Shown piece after piece: positions 1 through 11,462 of a DNA stretch of 64,000 nt. Origin of the DNA: Prinsepia uniflora. Taxonomy: Eukaryota > Streptophyta > Magnoliopsida > Rosales > Rosaceae. Position 1 is the stretch's first letter; each line of letters opens with the position of its first letter. Below the pieces are notes generated by a model, which was given only the letters and a program-made list of their open reading frames with translations, was not told where the DNA came from and made no database searches. The position numbers were made by a program, and so were the translations under genes. The stretch is from contig CM064874.1 of NCBI GenBank assembly GCA_032719365.1, forward strand, positions 29,312,716 through 29,376,715, written 5' to 3'.

Positions 1-988
1 CCTGCAATAGTCTGGAAATCAGCAATGGCAAGAGTGGTATCAGAGGGAACTGGTTTCTCAGTAAAGTTGCTCTCTCGAGTACCACGTCAATTGTGATACT
101 CTATAATAACTTGAGCTGATCCACGACATGTGCAGGACTAGTGAATGCGTCCTCTACATTTATAAGACATGTTTTGCTAGTTCTGATTCTGGTGGCGACG
201 GGTTGGACTAGGGTTCCTCTCATATCGAGCTCTCAAGATCTGATTCTGGTGGTGACAGGCCGGATTAGGGTTCCTCTGATATCGTGCTCACGGGCCTGAA
301 CAGTCGTGGTTCCCACCACGTGGACCTCAACCACAATTACCTCGGCCACGTAGGCCATGGTAACCTTGATCTCGGTCATAGGGGTGTGCATCGAGCCTAG
401 GACGGTTACATTCTGCGCCTCTACCATGGCCTCATTTTCTCCACTCGCGGTGTGAATCACAATGTGCAATAGCATTTGCTTCAGGAAAAAGTACCAACAG
501 GCGGGGATTTATCATTCTTCATCAACAGACTGTTGTTTTTTTTCAACAAGCAACATGGTGGTGATCAATTCCGAGAACTTGGTGAATTTCCTCTCTCTGT
601 ATTATTGCTGCAAGGTAATACATGAGGCATGAAATGTGGAGAAATTCTTTCTCAAGGAGGTCAGTTTTAGTGAGCTACTCACCACAATATTTGAGAAAAG
701 ACCAAATACGACATGCCTTAGAATTATATCCGTTTACAGATTTGAAATTCTAAAAACGAAGGTTATGCCAGTTATGACTTGCTTCTGGCAAGAATATAAC
801 CTTCTGGCGATCTAAACGATTAGCCAACAAAACCCATAATGCTCTCGGGTCTTCTTGGCTAAGGTATTCATGTTGCAGTGCACGCTTCTCTTTGCAGTGA
901 GATAAAGCTTCACATCTTTAGTCCACTGATGGTAGTTTTTGCCGGAAACTTCTAATGCATCGAAGTCGAGTTTATTTAAATGTGCCAT
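1..988 (-). pseudogene. Decayed Ale copia gag, partial
   Basis: The minus-strand translation from an ATG at 986-988 opens with MAHLNKLDFDALEVSGKNY, the typical start of Ale-lineage copia Gag, the nucleocapsid protein that packages element RNA in the cytoplasm. Family-like segments continue in shifting frames: a central region (about 830-480) ending in a run similar to the usual NNELL-KNH segment, then an RNA-binding region near 130-170 with a CX2C-type zinc-knuckle remnant (KCRGRIH) interrupted by a stop. Stops and frameshifts occur throughout. A 57-bp tandem duplication (183-296) lies in the basic region before the knuckle. The remainder of gag-pol is beyond the left edge. Lineage assignment is firm; exact frameshift positions are not. 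Confidence 0.75.
183..296. repeat. 57-bp tandem duplication in the G gag
   Basis: Two adjacent units (183-239 and 240-296) both begin CTGATTCTGGTGG and share GGGTTCCTCT at the same offset, with a handful of substitutions. Unit length is a multiple of three, so the duplication itself keeps frame and adds a basic RNA-binding stretch. Confidence 0.75.
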
Positions 989-1719
989 TCTCTACAAGGT
1001 TTAAATAAAATATTAGTGTTTTGGGAAAACATATCCATAAGCAACTAATGAGAATTTCCGGTTCTACAACATGATATGATTAGTTCGGAATAAGTACATA
1101 ATGATGAATCTATGACAGAAACTTCAGGTTCCTTTTTTTTTGAAATTAATCTATCGCATTTCCTAAATAATATTTAAACTAAGAAAAAAACATATAAACA
1201 ATTAAGCAATGTACAATGTAACATGCATGGTATACTATTGGCATTTAATTTAGGTATATTGTAATGCTTTAGGCATACATGTTTATGTTTTAAGGCCCAA
1301 GGAGTGTAAAGAAAAATTCTAATATTTTTCAGAGACGAGCCTCTGCCTGAGCCGAGCTGTCACCGATGAGCTGCGTCCGCTGAGTTAAGCCAAGCCATTC
1401 TCGTCGAGGCGAGATCAGATGGGCTAGCCTATCCGAGATGGTTTTGGGCTCCCAAGCCGAGTTGCCCACTGTAGGGGTTGGTAGGTTTTGGGCTGGTCAT
1501 TGTAGCCATGGGTTGGGGCCTTCTGGGCAGAAGAGGTCCAGGCCCAACTGTGCCTCTTGTTTTTTTTTGGGCCTGTTTAGAGTTTGACCTTCTGGGTTGT
1601 GGCCTTTGGGCCTTTTTGTTTTTTTTTTGTCCAATAGGCTTGATCGGCCTTTTGTTTTTTTTATCTCGCGCTGTTGAGGTAGCCTTCTAAGCTCATTTTT
1701 TTTCTTTTTCGGGCTTTGT
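989..1719 (-). other. Untranslated leader of element G, gag-proximal part
   Basis: No gene is visible. The stretch is AT-rich up to about 1320, then turns into G/T-rich sequence (1330-1700) with many GGGCTT and GGGCCT words. A similar mix occurs in element E near 57180-57340, so this is probably Ale leader rather than host sequence. It ends at the TSD GAAAT (1720-1724) of element F. Confidence 0.5.
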
Positions 1720-1724
1720 GAAAT

Positions 1725-3498
1725 TGACAGAACCCATCCCTAATTACCACAAAAGCCGGACTGGTTCTACTCTTGTCTAATAACGTCTTGTTAGACAAAG
1801 GATCTTTCTAATTTTTATTCGATTCAAAACCTTGTTAAATGAACCAAATTAATTTCACATTGTGGGATTACTACCCACATCCAACCCACTTCCCGACAAG
1901 GCGAAGAATTCATCAATTTACTCTTCACTTTTCTTACCCTCAAAATCTCATTGTAACATATAAATTATGAATTACAAAATGATTTATACAAACATACGAT
2001 CAACTCCTAATATAATTCATAGGTTATATTCAATAATTACTTCAACATTTTACTTAAAAAATAAACACAATTACAATCACAAATACTCTTTAATTATTAT
2101 CCCCAAGTACACATCCGTTAACTTTATAAATTCGCCAAGATCAGGTATAGATCAATAAATCATCTTCATGATGAAATTTGTAAACTTAAGTATTTGAGTC
2201 AAATCCATAATAACTTAAATAATAGTTTCTTATAATTTCTATTCCCATATAAACATATTTACCTATCCCTTGTCCATCATTCAATTCCTTCATAACACAC
2301 AAACATATAAATTCTTAGATTTATATAACATATAAATATGAATTCACATAACAACAATTAAAACTCATAAAATTACCAACTCTTCTTTATTTTGTAAAAT
2401 ATCATAAATTACTTTGAAAAACCATAACACTTCCTCCAATGGTATCCAATTAACTTAATTCTTGGACCATTAAACTCATAACAACGAGAAGATCACTTTT
2501 CATGTTGATTGCTTTTTTAAACTCTGATCGACACGCTTGCACACGCCGTCAAAGGCTGAGGACAACATCTGCGCATGGGCATCACGCGCCTGCGCAGATG
2601 TTGTCTTCAACCTCTTGCGAGCCTGCTATTTGGGTCATCTGACTCGGAGACCTAACCTGGTTGTTCCTCCCTTGTTTTTCGTCTACTTCTTTTGCATTCT
2701 TCATCCAATCAAATCGTATTAAGCCATGAAAAAGATCTATGGATTCAGAATCAAGAAATCTTACCATGATCGTGTGTTCCAACCTTCATGTTTTTCGGCT
2801 ATGGTGCCAAACGCCTAGCTTCAGCGTTCCGAGGCCCTAAACTTATCCCCAACAATCGCAGAACGGTCGTAGGTCCTCTAAAAATGCATAGGGACCACCT
2901 GCTAGTGTATTTCCTCTCTAGAAACTAGGAAACCCAAAATATTCAAAAAGGACCTCACGGGTTTTCCTAGTTTCCTCCTTGTCCCCCTCCTTTCATCCTC
3001 TAGACATCATCAATTCCTCTTTTTTTTTTCTTACCTATTTTCTTCTTCCTTTTCTTTCCCTCACTCGTTCTCTCTCTGATTCAATCTTTCTTCCCTTTTC
3101 GACCTTCCTCCCCCAAACACCATTAAAACAACACTCTCACCCTATATAACATTGTAGTATATCAGTTGAAGAATTGAGAAGGAAAGGTCCAAAATAGTCT
3201 GGACAAGTGTCACTTTCACAAATATCCCAATATGAAATGACCAAAATATCCTTAGTTCTAAAATTACTAAAATGCCCTTGGTCATTTTGACCCGTATCTT
3301 CCTCATACTTTCTTCGGTTTGCGCGTGTCGCCTGTTTATGAACTCAGGAGTTCGAGACCTTCTCGATGGTCGTTTCAAAACTTCCAAAAGATGCCCTGTT
3401 TGAAAAGTCAATATTTTAAATTTTTTTCAAAGTCAACTTTTTGAATTTTAGGGGTAAATTGACCATGTTTTATTCCCTCGAATACCCGGGGCGTTACA
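1725..3498 (-). repeat. 3' LTR of element F
   Basis: On the plus strand it starts TGACAGAACCC and ends GGGGCGTTACA. It holds a 15-bp perfect inverted repeat (2561-2575 with 2591-2605) and a pyrimidine-rich stretch at 2990-3120. The intact end here defines the end of the other, interrupted copy. Confidence 0.85.
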
Positions 3499-4140
3499 AT
3501 CTCCCTTCCTTAAAAAATTTCGTCTTCGAAATTGTATGATCGAGCTAAACTTATCCTCAACACCCCAATATCTTTTAAACATAGCAATCCGATTACAACC
3601 ACATATACCCAAATCACATATCCAAAAATTATCCAAACAAGTCATATATCCACACCCACAATCAAATCCATCTAAAAACTGTGCCCAAAGCCAAAACATA
3701 CTTTGTACTAAAACTTTGTAAAATATACAGTAATAATCAAACAAATCACCAAAATTTCATAAGGATCCTGATCAACCACACATCATCAAAATCACATAGG
3801 AAATTGTTTTATAACCTCCGAATACGTGAAAATCATTTCACACCAATGAATCATCACTACTAGTAGCAAAAGGTCACCATAAAGTCATCACAACAATTCA
3901 TATGGGTAATCTTTCACCAAATAGCAATCATATTATGTTCATCTTACCTATCACATCACTTCACTCGTATCTCACTAGCTTGTATCCAATTTCAATCAAT
4001 TCATATCCCAAGTACTATCCATATCACATATCCCACAATAGAACTACGCGCATGACACCACCCACAACCATTACTTAAATCATTCTGAAACCAGTGCTAA
4101 CACATCATCAAGCAATTTTCCAACAAAGATATTTATACTA

Positions 4141-4500
4141 TTGGTAGATCATCCACTCGGGATTCGGAGTCCAGCTCAACGTCCGAGTCATAAACACAAC
4201 ACCACATTAGTCCGAGGATTCGTTGTCCCCGGTTCGACGTCTGAGACTAACCGATGTCCACACACACACCACTCAGGATTCAGAGCCCCCAGATTGACGT
4301 CCGAGTGTATACTGACTCAAGATTTGGAGCCCTACTCGACGTCTAAGCCAGCACTAGTCTCAGGATTCGGAGCCCTTGGCTCGACATCTAGGACTAACCA
4401 ACCCCCACCCACTCATGATTTGGAGCTAAGCTCGATGCCAGAGTGGTCATCCCACACTATACCAGTTTTAGGAAAAAGGGTATTAACTTGACGTCTGAGA
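4141..4500. repeat. Degenerate tandem array in element F
   Basis: About six imperfect units of roughly 50-65 bp. Each contains a GATTCGGAGC-like word, then TCGACGTC(T/C)GAG-like sequence, then a variable spacer ending in ACTCA. Related words (ACGACGTCTGG, GAGCCTCCC) occur in the LTRs of element A near 45290-45420, suggesting a shared ancestral block. Confidence 0.65.
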
Positions 4501-5068
4501 CTGATCCTCCACCACCTGTCCACAACATAATAATACCATACCAAACAACATATACAGATTTACATCATAATGTCGCTCGTCACATATTTCCAACGCATGT
4601 TAATTTTCATAAATCAAATCCACTATTCAAATTCTAGGCCTATGCCCAAACGACCAGTTATGTCAAATTTCATAAACGTACCATTAAATAATTCATAAAA
4701 CCATGTGACTTTCAATTAATTCAAGACTCTCGAAAATATGGGGAAAAGTTTTTTTCAAGTGATTTTAATTCTTAAAACCAATTTTCGAGATTCCATAAAA
4801 AGCCAGAACTTTGATATTCACATAATCCTCGTGAAACATGTACAATCAACCAGTTAATCATCACACCTAACATCATATCATATCCTTACCATATATTACC
4901 ATTATTTCAAATTATGTTACCATCAATTAATCCTTTTAAAATCAAATTGTTACTTCAAACTGAGAATTTATGTTTAATATATTTCCTTTAAAAAATCTTA
5001 TAAGTATTCACTCAAAATAAAAAAATAATTAAAATATGAGATATAAATCTCGAAAACATAATATCTTA

Positions 5069-5080
5069 GCTCTGATACCA
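5069..5080 (-). other. Primer-binding site of element F
   Basis: GCTCTGATACCA on the plus strand, so TGGTATCAGAGC on the element strand, complementary to the 3' end of plant initiator tRNA-Met. It sits 3 nt from the LTR, whose outer TG here reads TA. Confidence 0.85.
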
Positions 5081-6610
5081 AGTTAACAGGACTTGTCTCT
5101 AATTACCACAAAAGCAAGACTGGTCCTACTCCTGTCTGACAACCTCTTGTCAGACAAAGGATCTTTCTAATTTTTATTCGATTCAAAACCTTGTTAAATG
5201 AACCAAATTAATTTCACCTTGTGGGATTACCGCCCCACATCCAACCCACTTCCTGACAAGGCGAGGAATTCATCAATTTACTCTTCACTGTTCTTACCCT
5301 CAAAAATCCCATTGTAACATATCAATTATGAATTACAAAATGATTTATATAAAACATAAGATCAACTCCTAATATAATTCATAGGTTATATTCAATAATT
5401 ACTACAACATTTTGCTTAAAAAATAAACACAATTACAATCACAAATACTCTTTAATTATTATCCCCAAGTACACATTTTTAACTTTATATATTCGCCAAA
5501 TCAAGTATGGATCAATAAAAATCTTCATGATGGAATCTGTAAACTTAAGCATTTGAGTTAAATCCACAATAACTTACAAAAGTTTCTTATAATTTCTATT
5601 CCTATATAAACATATTTATCTATCCCTTGTCCATCATTCAATTCCTTCATAAACACACAAACATATAAATTCATAGATTTATACAATATATAAATATGAA
5701 TTCACATAACATCAATTAAACCCCATAAAATTACCAACTCTTCTTTATTTTGTAAAATATCATAAATTACTTTGAAAAACCATAACTTCCTCAAATGGTA
5801 TCCAATTAATTGAATTCTTGGGACCATTAAACTCATACCAACGAGCTGATGACTTTTCATGTTGATCGTTTTTTCAAAACTCCGATCGATGCGCATGCAC
5901 GAGCTTTTAAAGGCTGAGGCAGCCTCTGCGCATGGGCCTCACATGCCTGCGCAAAGGTTGTCTTCAACCCCTCGGAGGTTTGCTATTCGAGTCGTTAGAA
6001 CCCAACGACCTGACCCGGTCATTTCTCCCTTCTTTAATATCCAAAAAGGGACCTCATGGGTTTTCCTAGTTTCCTCTTCCCCCCCCCCCCCCCCCCCCCC
6101 CCCTTTTTCATCCTCTAGACATCATCAATTCCTCCTCTTTTTTTTTCTTTCCTATTTTCTTCTTCCTTTTATTCCCCTCACTCGTTCTCTCTCTTATTTA
6201 ATCTATCTTTCCTTTTCGGCCTTCCTCCCCCCGAACACCATTAAAACAACACTCTCACCCTATATAAAAATGTAGTATATCGGTCGAAGAATTGAGAGGG
6301 AAAGGTCCAGAATAGTCTGGACAAGTGTCACTTTCACAAATATCTCAATGTGAAATGGCCAAAATACCCTTAGTTTTTAAATTACTAAAATTTTCTTGGC
6401 CATTTTTTACTTGTATCTTCCTCATACGTTCTTCGATTTACACGTGCTGCCTGTCTATATACTCAAGAGTTCGAGACCTTCTCGATGGTCCTCTCAGAAC
6501 TTCCAAAAGATGCCTCGTTTGAAAAGTCAATATTTTGACTTTTTGTCAAAAGTCAAATCTTTGACTTTTAGGAGTAAAACTGTCATTTTCATTCCGTCGG
6601 ATACCCGAGG

Positions 6611-7730
6611 TGTCACGACCTGACCCATCTAACACGATATTGTCCGCTTTGGGCTCAGCCCTCACGGTTTTGTTTCTTGGAACTCATGCGCAACTTCCCA
6701 GTGGGTCACCCATCTTGAGATTGCGCCTGCCCAATCTCACTTAACTTTGGAGTTCCAACCAAACCCAAAGCTAGTGGAGCTCTCAAAAGGCCTCACACTT
6801 GGAAGGTACGTGCCCACACATAGCGATGTGGGATTGTTCACCGTTCATCCCAAGACACGGGTCTTACAATCCACCCACCTTGGGGTCCAGCGTGCTCGCT
6901 GATACACTTCCGGTTAAGGTCCAGCTCTGATACCATTTTGTCACGACCCGACCACATCTATCACGATATTCTCCGCTTGGACCCAGCCCTCACGGTTTTG
7001 TTTTTGGGAAACTCACACGTAACTTCCCAATGGGTAACCCATCTTGAGATTGCAGCAGCTTAATCACGCTTAACTTTGGAGTTCCAACCAAACCCAAAGC
7101 CATTTTGTCACGGACCCGACCCATCTATCACGATATTGTCCACTTTGGGCGCAGCCCCTCATGGTTTTTTTTTTTCTGGGAACTCACGTGCAACTTCGCA
7201 GTGGGTCACCCATCCTTAGATTGCAGCAGCCCAATCTCGCTTAACTTTGAGTTCCAACCAAACCCAAAGCTAGTGAGCTCTTAAAAGGTCTCGCGCTAGG
7301 AAGGTACGTGCCCACACATAAGCGATGTGGGATTGTTAACCGTTCATCCCAAGACACGAGTCTTACAATCCACCCCCTTTGGGACCCAACGTCGTCGCTG
7401 GCACACTTCCAGTTGGGATGGAGCTCTGATACTATTCTGTCACGACCCGACTAATCTACCACGATATTGTTCACTTTGAGCCCAACCCTCACAGTTTTGT
7501 TTCTAGAACTCACGTGTAACTTCTCAGTGGGTCACCCATCTTGAAATTGCACCAGCACAATCGCGCTTTAACTTTGGAGTTCCAACCAAACCCAAAGCTA
7601 GTGAACTCCCAAAAGTCCTCGTGCTAGGAAGGTACGTGTCGTACGTGCCCACATATATAAGGCACTTCAGCTTTCCCTCCTCGAGCGATATGAGATTGTT
7701 CACCATTCTTCCCAAGACATAGATCTTACA
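6611..7730 (-). mobile_element. Cassandra-type TRIM, tandem multimer
   Basis: Four LTR units on the minus strand: 6611-6868, 6939-about 7100 (truncated), 7106-7367 and 7438-7730. On the element strand each runs from TGTAAGA to GTCGTGACA. Short internal segments (6869-6938 and 7368-7437) carry initiator-Met PBS sequences (6924-6935, and 7423-7434 with one mismatch). Each LTR contains a 5S-rRNA-like block with AAGTTAAG and GATGGGTGACCC-type words, the hallmark of Cassandra. The outer ends are flanked by CGAGG (6606-6610) and CAAGG (7731-7735), a TSD with one transition, so the whole array sits at one insertion point. Cassandra encodes no protein and relies on other elements. Confidence 0.8.
6679..6756 (-). 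ncRNA. 5S rRNA-like segment of the Cassandra LTR
   Basis: Read on the minus strand it contains GGAACTCCAAAGTTAAG, then GATGGGTGACCCACTGGGAA, matching the 3' two-thirds of plant 5S rRNA, including box-A-like and box-C-like internal promoter words. The 5' third of 5S is not recognisable, so this is a 5S-derived module and not a functional 5S gene. Similar blocks recur near 7010-7087, 7180-7258 and 7505-7585. Confidence 0.7.
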
Positions 7731-7747
7731 CAAGGCGTTACAGAAAT

Positions 7748-8512
7748 CACCTTTTTGAGCATTGTGAGACAGCCTTCAAGGCTTTTTTTTTTTGTTTTCT
7801 GGGCTTTTGGAAGCCCCAATAACAAAACTGTGCAAAATAATCGCACTGCTGTCCCACATTTAACTGTTGCAAAGGTTTAGGAAACCGTTCACGCCCTTTA
7901 AAGTTGTGGCAACTGCCAGCAATCATCATACACAGAAAAATTTAGGCTGTGCAGCCATAATACTCAATAACAAATCATTATAATCATCACATAATCATTA
8001 TAATATCAAACCTTAATCCAAATCCAAATTTCAACAAATAATTCTAACATCGTAGGAATTATCAAAATCAAATTGGCAAAAATATATTCAAACTCAAGAA
8101 CAATTTTTGTCATGAATAATCCAGAGAAATTATATATATATATATATAAACCATCAATTATTAATTCATCATGTATCAATCATAATCATCAATTTCATCA
8201 CTAACATCAGATATCATAGAAAATAATACGCCTTCTAATTCATCAAAGGCCAAATTCCAATCTTCATCATTATCAATGCAGCCATATAATTATCAATTAT
8301 CAAGGAACATCAAACCGCAAGAAAAAGTCCAAACAATCCAAATATTGTAATGAAAAATACTGCCAAATGATTTCATGTGATGAATTAATCATATTTCTAG
8401 GATTCAACAATAGGAAAATAAATTGAATTTTTTGAGATATGAAAAATCTACTTTATTGAATTGGTCATTCACTTGAGCAATCCCCGATTCAGAGTCAATC
8501 GTGCTGATAACG
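7748..8512 (-). other. PBS-proximal leader of element G
   Basis: AT-rich leader with no ORF, continuing from 1719 across nested element F. It contains a TA microsatellite (8132-8149). At 8501-8512 the plus strand reads GTGCTGATAACG, the complement of the Ale PBS CGTTATCAGCAC directly after the 5' LTR. Confidence 0.65.
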
Positions 8513-8715
8513 TGTTGAGAAGAATTAAGAGAATGAGAGATTTGCAAAGGGGTAGATTGGGAGAAAGAGGCAGAGAGAGAGTGTTTTGTTATATGTAATC
8601 TGAATAATAACACGTTTTGACTAATCTCATAAATCAAACGATCTATTCCCGTACCTTATATAATAGAAGGGATTAATATATATCCATAGACACCAATGTT
8701 AAGTTATTTACAACA
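8513..8715 (-). repeat. 5' LTR of element G
   Basis: 203 bp; on the minus strand it runs from TGTTGTAAATAAC to TTCTCAACA. A TATATAAGG box (plus coordinates 8654-8662) marks the likely promoter. Only 72 bp separate it from the 5' LTR of element D. Confidence 0.75.
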
Positions 8716-8787
8716 ATTTTATTATTATTTTCTCTCTTAATTCTTCTTAAAGCTCCAAATAGTTAATTAAATTCAAAAAACTAACTA

Positions 8788-9529
8788 TGGTTAAATTTAG
8801 GGACAAAAAAACTCTTTTAACACTTTTGAAGTGAACAAATACAAATTGACCTGATTTTGAATCCAAAAATACCGGCAAGCCCAATAACAGAAATTCCAAA
8901 AAATGTACACCCCTTCGAATTCCTTGAGTTCCGAAGCGGTGTGGGGGCAATTGTGGAACCCAATATCACACGAGAATTGTGGAGCTGCCACGTGACCCAT
9001 AATTTTAGAAATGTCCAAATTGTCTCTGGAAATAATACTAATGACTTGTAGACACCCACATATTAAATAATCTATTTACCAGCTAAATACGTTATTCAAT
9101 CGGGTTAAAAGTCTCCGTAATGTTAATATTCTTCCGAGAGTTAATTGTCATTATTCTAATAATGGACAATTAATATTATTATTAAATCACAATAATTTTC
9201 ATTATTATCATGATGAGCCATTATTATAATTATTAAATAATATATTTTATTAATAATATATTATTTATTAATTACAAATTCAACCGACCAATCAAAACGC
9301 TCCGAGGCTCCCAAAGATTTCCTATAAATAGTGACGCGTATTTCATTTTCAAGGTACGTCAATTCTTCACTTCGAAGTATATCATTTTCCTTTTTCAAAG
9401 CTAACTTAGGCATTAGAGTGTTCTTAGTTGAACAACCCCCCGGGTAATCGATCGAGGCAACGATAGCTGATTGTTTGCTATTTGCAGGAAATTGTGAGGA
9501 CTTTTCGCTGGGGTTCGATTTTTGATTCA
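8788..9529 (+). repeat. 5' LTR of element D
   Basis: Alignable with 41483-42201 from AACTCTTTTAACAC to the shared end TTTTTGATTCA. It holds a G-box-like GCCACGTGAC near 8988, a long AT-rich block (9120-9270) and a TATA box, CCTATAAATAG, near 9322. The start is uncertain by tens of bases because the copies diverge there. Confidence 0.75.
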
Positions 9530-9549
9530 AAAATTGGTGCTTTCATTTA
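9530..9549 (+). other. Candidate primer-binding site of element D
   Basis: AATTGGTGCTTTCATTT follows the LTR directly. Its position fits a PBS and similar sequence follows the LTRs of other plant Tat elements, but I cannot name the tRNA from the sequence alone. Confidence 0.45.
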
Positions 9550-9742
9550 AAGAAATTGAGGAATACTCAGAAGAAGCTCTCACGGTAGTTCATCATTCTT
9601 CAACAGTGTTCATCGTTGTTCAGGTTTTTGGTCATCGTTCATCTTTATTTGTTCGTCGTCCATTGACATTGTTCGAAGATTTTGAACGTTGTTCAATCAT
9701 CCATCAACAAATTTTCGTTTGGAAACTTTTTCACGATTCAAC

Positions 9743-11462
9743 ATGGCTAGGAGGTGCCCAGACAAGAAATGAAGCACACATAGAGACACCGGAGGTGCGC
9801 CCAATCCGCCCACGACATGTGTCCATTGAAGCTCCTATGGAGACATAGAGACAGATCCCAGCTTTTAGTTTTGGAGTGTTCCTATCGCCAACAACCCAAG
9901 TCCCTGCGCTAGGGGAAGGAACTTCAGCCTTGCAACAAACAGGCGGATGGTTGGTGGAGAGAGCATCAAGCGAGAGCCAGCCCACTGCAAACATGGATCT
10001 AAGAGAAATTTCCTGGATGGGTGCCACAACATCTCAGGGAGGAGCCACTACCAACCTCCTCAGGACAACTTAGCTCAAAAAGTAGAAAGGTTTAGCAACC
10101 AAGTTCAAATTCAATCGGAATTCTTGCAGCAACTCGTGGCAGAAAGAACAGCCCAAGAACCAGAGAGACATTCCACTTCGTGTGGAAAACAAAAGAATGT
10201 TCCAAGGCGTCAGGGGAAGGAAAAGGTCTGATGCCGAACAATGTCTCGGGACACCTTGCTAAGTGACTCCCGAGAAGAAAGTCACACCCGCAGAGAAATA
10301 ATCCCACGACACCCAAGGTCATCAGTACATGAGTGGCTTGGAAGTAGGGTCAAGACAACTTCAAGGGAGGAACGCTCACATGGGAGCAGAAGGGAACATT
10401 AGACTCCACAGAAAACCCCAAGATGACCTACCCATGTCAGTGAGGGGGAGGATGAGGCTTACTCACCTGCGCTACCTCAGAGGTCAAGGGGAGAGGCTCG
10501 AGGAGGTTCTCGATGGATGGCACGTAATGACTCTCCGCCTCAGCAAGGTGCGCTGCAAGTTAATGATGTCCAAAAGATGTTGGATCGGTACCTTCGGGTT
10601 CAAAGCGATGGCGATCTAGAAGACGATTTGTGTCATCAAATTGAGCTATCCACACCTTTCATGAGGGATTTTGAGGAGGAGCCATTACCTCAAAGGTTCG
10701 CGACGCCAAACTTCAATCCGTTCAAAGGAACTTCTGACCCAGTAAAACACGTAGAGTACTACCAGGGATTCATGGTCCCCCATAGACACAATGATGCACT
10801 CATGTGCAAAGTTTTTCAAGCCTCTCTTCAAGGCCAAGCCATGATGTGGTTCAATCATCTCCCCCCAAAGGTCGATTGTATCTTTTGAAGAGTTGGCTCT
10901 GGTGTTTGTGAAGGAGTATTCACAACTTCGGATAGTCGAAGTAAAGGATGACCATCTCTTCTCTGTCCGAAAGAGAGCAAAAGAGACTCTCCGACAAGAC
11001 ATTCGGAGATATTGCAAGGAGAAGTCTCGAATTTTCGGTTGTAGCGACCTTGTTGCTGCAATGGCGTTCAAACAAGGGCTTCCCCAGGACAGCTAGCTTT
11101 ACGGAGACATCGTCATTAGCAATGTACGAAGTCTCACCAAGATGCTCTCTCTGGAAGAGCGACATGCATGCTGGGAAGATGAGAAGAATGCCACCCATGC
11201 ACAAAACCATGTTGAGGAGAGCGAGAAGGCCTTCAATAAGGACAAGTCCCATGGCAAGTTTGCGTATGGAAAGTCCATTAAGTGCAAAGTGGGTCAGCCC
11301 TCCCAAACTCCGGCTGTGGGAAAGTCTAATTTGCAGTTATCTTTGCTAGTCCATCATATCCACAATGAGATGAAGGAAAAATCCTGGTTCAAGAAGCTAG
11401 AGCTGATCAAGGGCGATCAAGAGAAGGCTGATAAGACGAAGTGGTGTGCCTACCATGAGTGA
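9743..11462 (+). pseudogene. Tat-type gag pseudogene (element D)
   Basis: The likely start is ATG 9743 (MARRCPDK), followed by a basic, low-complexity N-terminus broken by early stops and frame changes. The best-preserved part is 10517-10888: a capsid core with FNPFKGTSDPVKHVEYYQ and a tryptophan-containing QAMMWFNHLPP segment typical of plant retrotransposon Gag (UBN2/Retrotrans_gag families). It then shifts frame near 10870 and continues in other frames to about 11462 with lysine-rich sequence. A zinc knuckle is not evident, in keeping with many Tat Gags. Gag would form the virus-like particle. This copy cannot make an intact product. Confidence 0.75.

Larger units (their letters stand above)
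3499..5083 (-). other. Internal region of element F, non-coding
   Basis: Next to the left LTR come a PPT complement and an inverted repeat (3516-3522 pairing with 3527-3533, 4-nt loop). The rest is AT-rich with stops in all frames. A degenerate tandem array built on GGATTCGGAGCC and TCGACGTC words fills about 4141-4500. No gag, protease, RT or integrase motif was found on either strand. Confidence 0.7.
1725..7742 (-). mobile_element. Element F: non-coding Tekay-like LTR retrotransposon
   Basis: Two LTRs (1725-3498 and 5084-7742) flank only 1585 bp of internal sequence with no recognisable gag or pol. The element is bounded by a perfect TSD GAAAT at 1720-1724 and 7743-7747. A PBS complementary to initiator tRNA-Met (5069-5080) adjoins the right LTR, and a pyrimidine tract (3499-3511, the PPT complement) adjoins the left one, so the element reads on the minus strand. 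Termini match the Tekay-like elements A, B and C. With no coding capacity it must have depended on proteins from another element. The right LTR is inflated by the nested Cassandra cluster and also lacks a large block present in the left LTR (about 2660-2930). Confidence 0.85.
5084..7742 (-). repeat. 5' LTR of element F, interrupted by Cassandra TRIM
   Basis: It starts TAACAGGACTTG (first G mutated) and runs to 6610, where the Cassandra cluster intervenes; the last bases, CGTTACA, resume at 7736-7742, followed by TSD GAAAT. A C homopolymer of roughly 25 nt begins near 6079, where the other LTR has only a short C run. Compared with the 3' LTR, about 270 bp are missing after position 6000. Confidence 0.8.
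1..8715 (-). mobile_element. Element G: Ale-type Ty1/copia retrotransposon, partial at left edge
   Basis: A minus-strand copia element whose 3' half lies outside the window. Reading leftward it has a 5' LTR (8513-8715), a primer-binding site directly after it, an untranslated leader (8500-7748, then 1719-989) and a gag gene starting at 988. The LTR begins TGTTGTAAATA, as does the LTR of element E, and the PBS contains TTATCAGCACG as in other Ale/Retrofit copies. Element F (1725-7742) is nested in the leader and splits it. The gag carries several stops, so this copy is dead. Its own TSD cannot be checked because the 3' LTR is not in view. Confidence 0.8.

Noticed and set aside
3142..6275. Several ORFs of 60-140 codons in element F
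   Set aside because: They fall in LTR or low-complexity internal sequence, include C-run translations (poly-Pro) and are not conserved between the two LTR copies.
6679..7585. Functional 5S rRNA genes
   Set aside because: Only the 3' part of 5S is recognisable, copies are mutated and lie inside Cassandra LTRs with retrotransposon ends, so they are 5S-derived modules.
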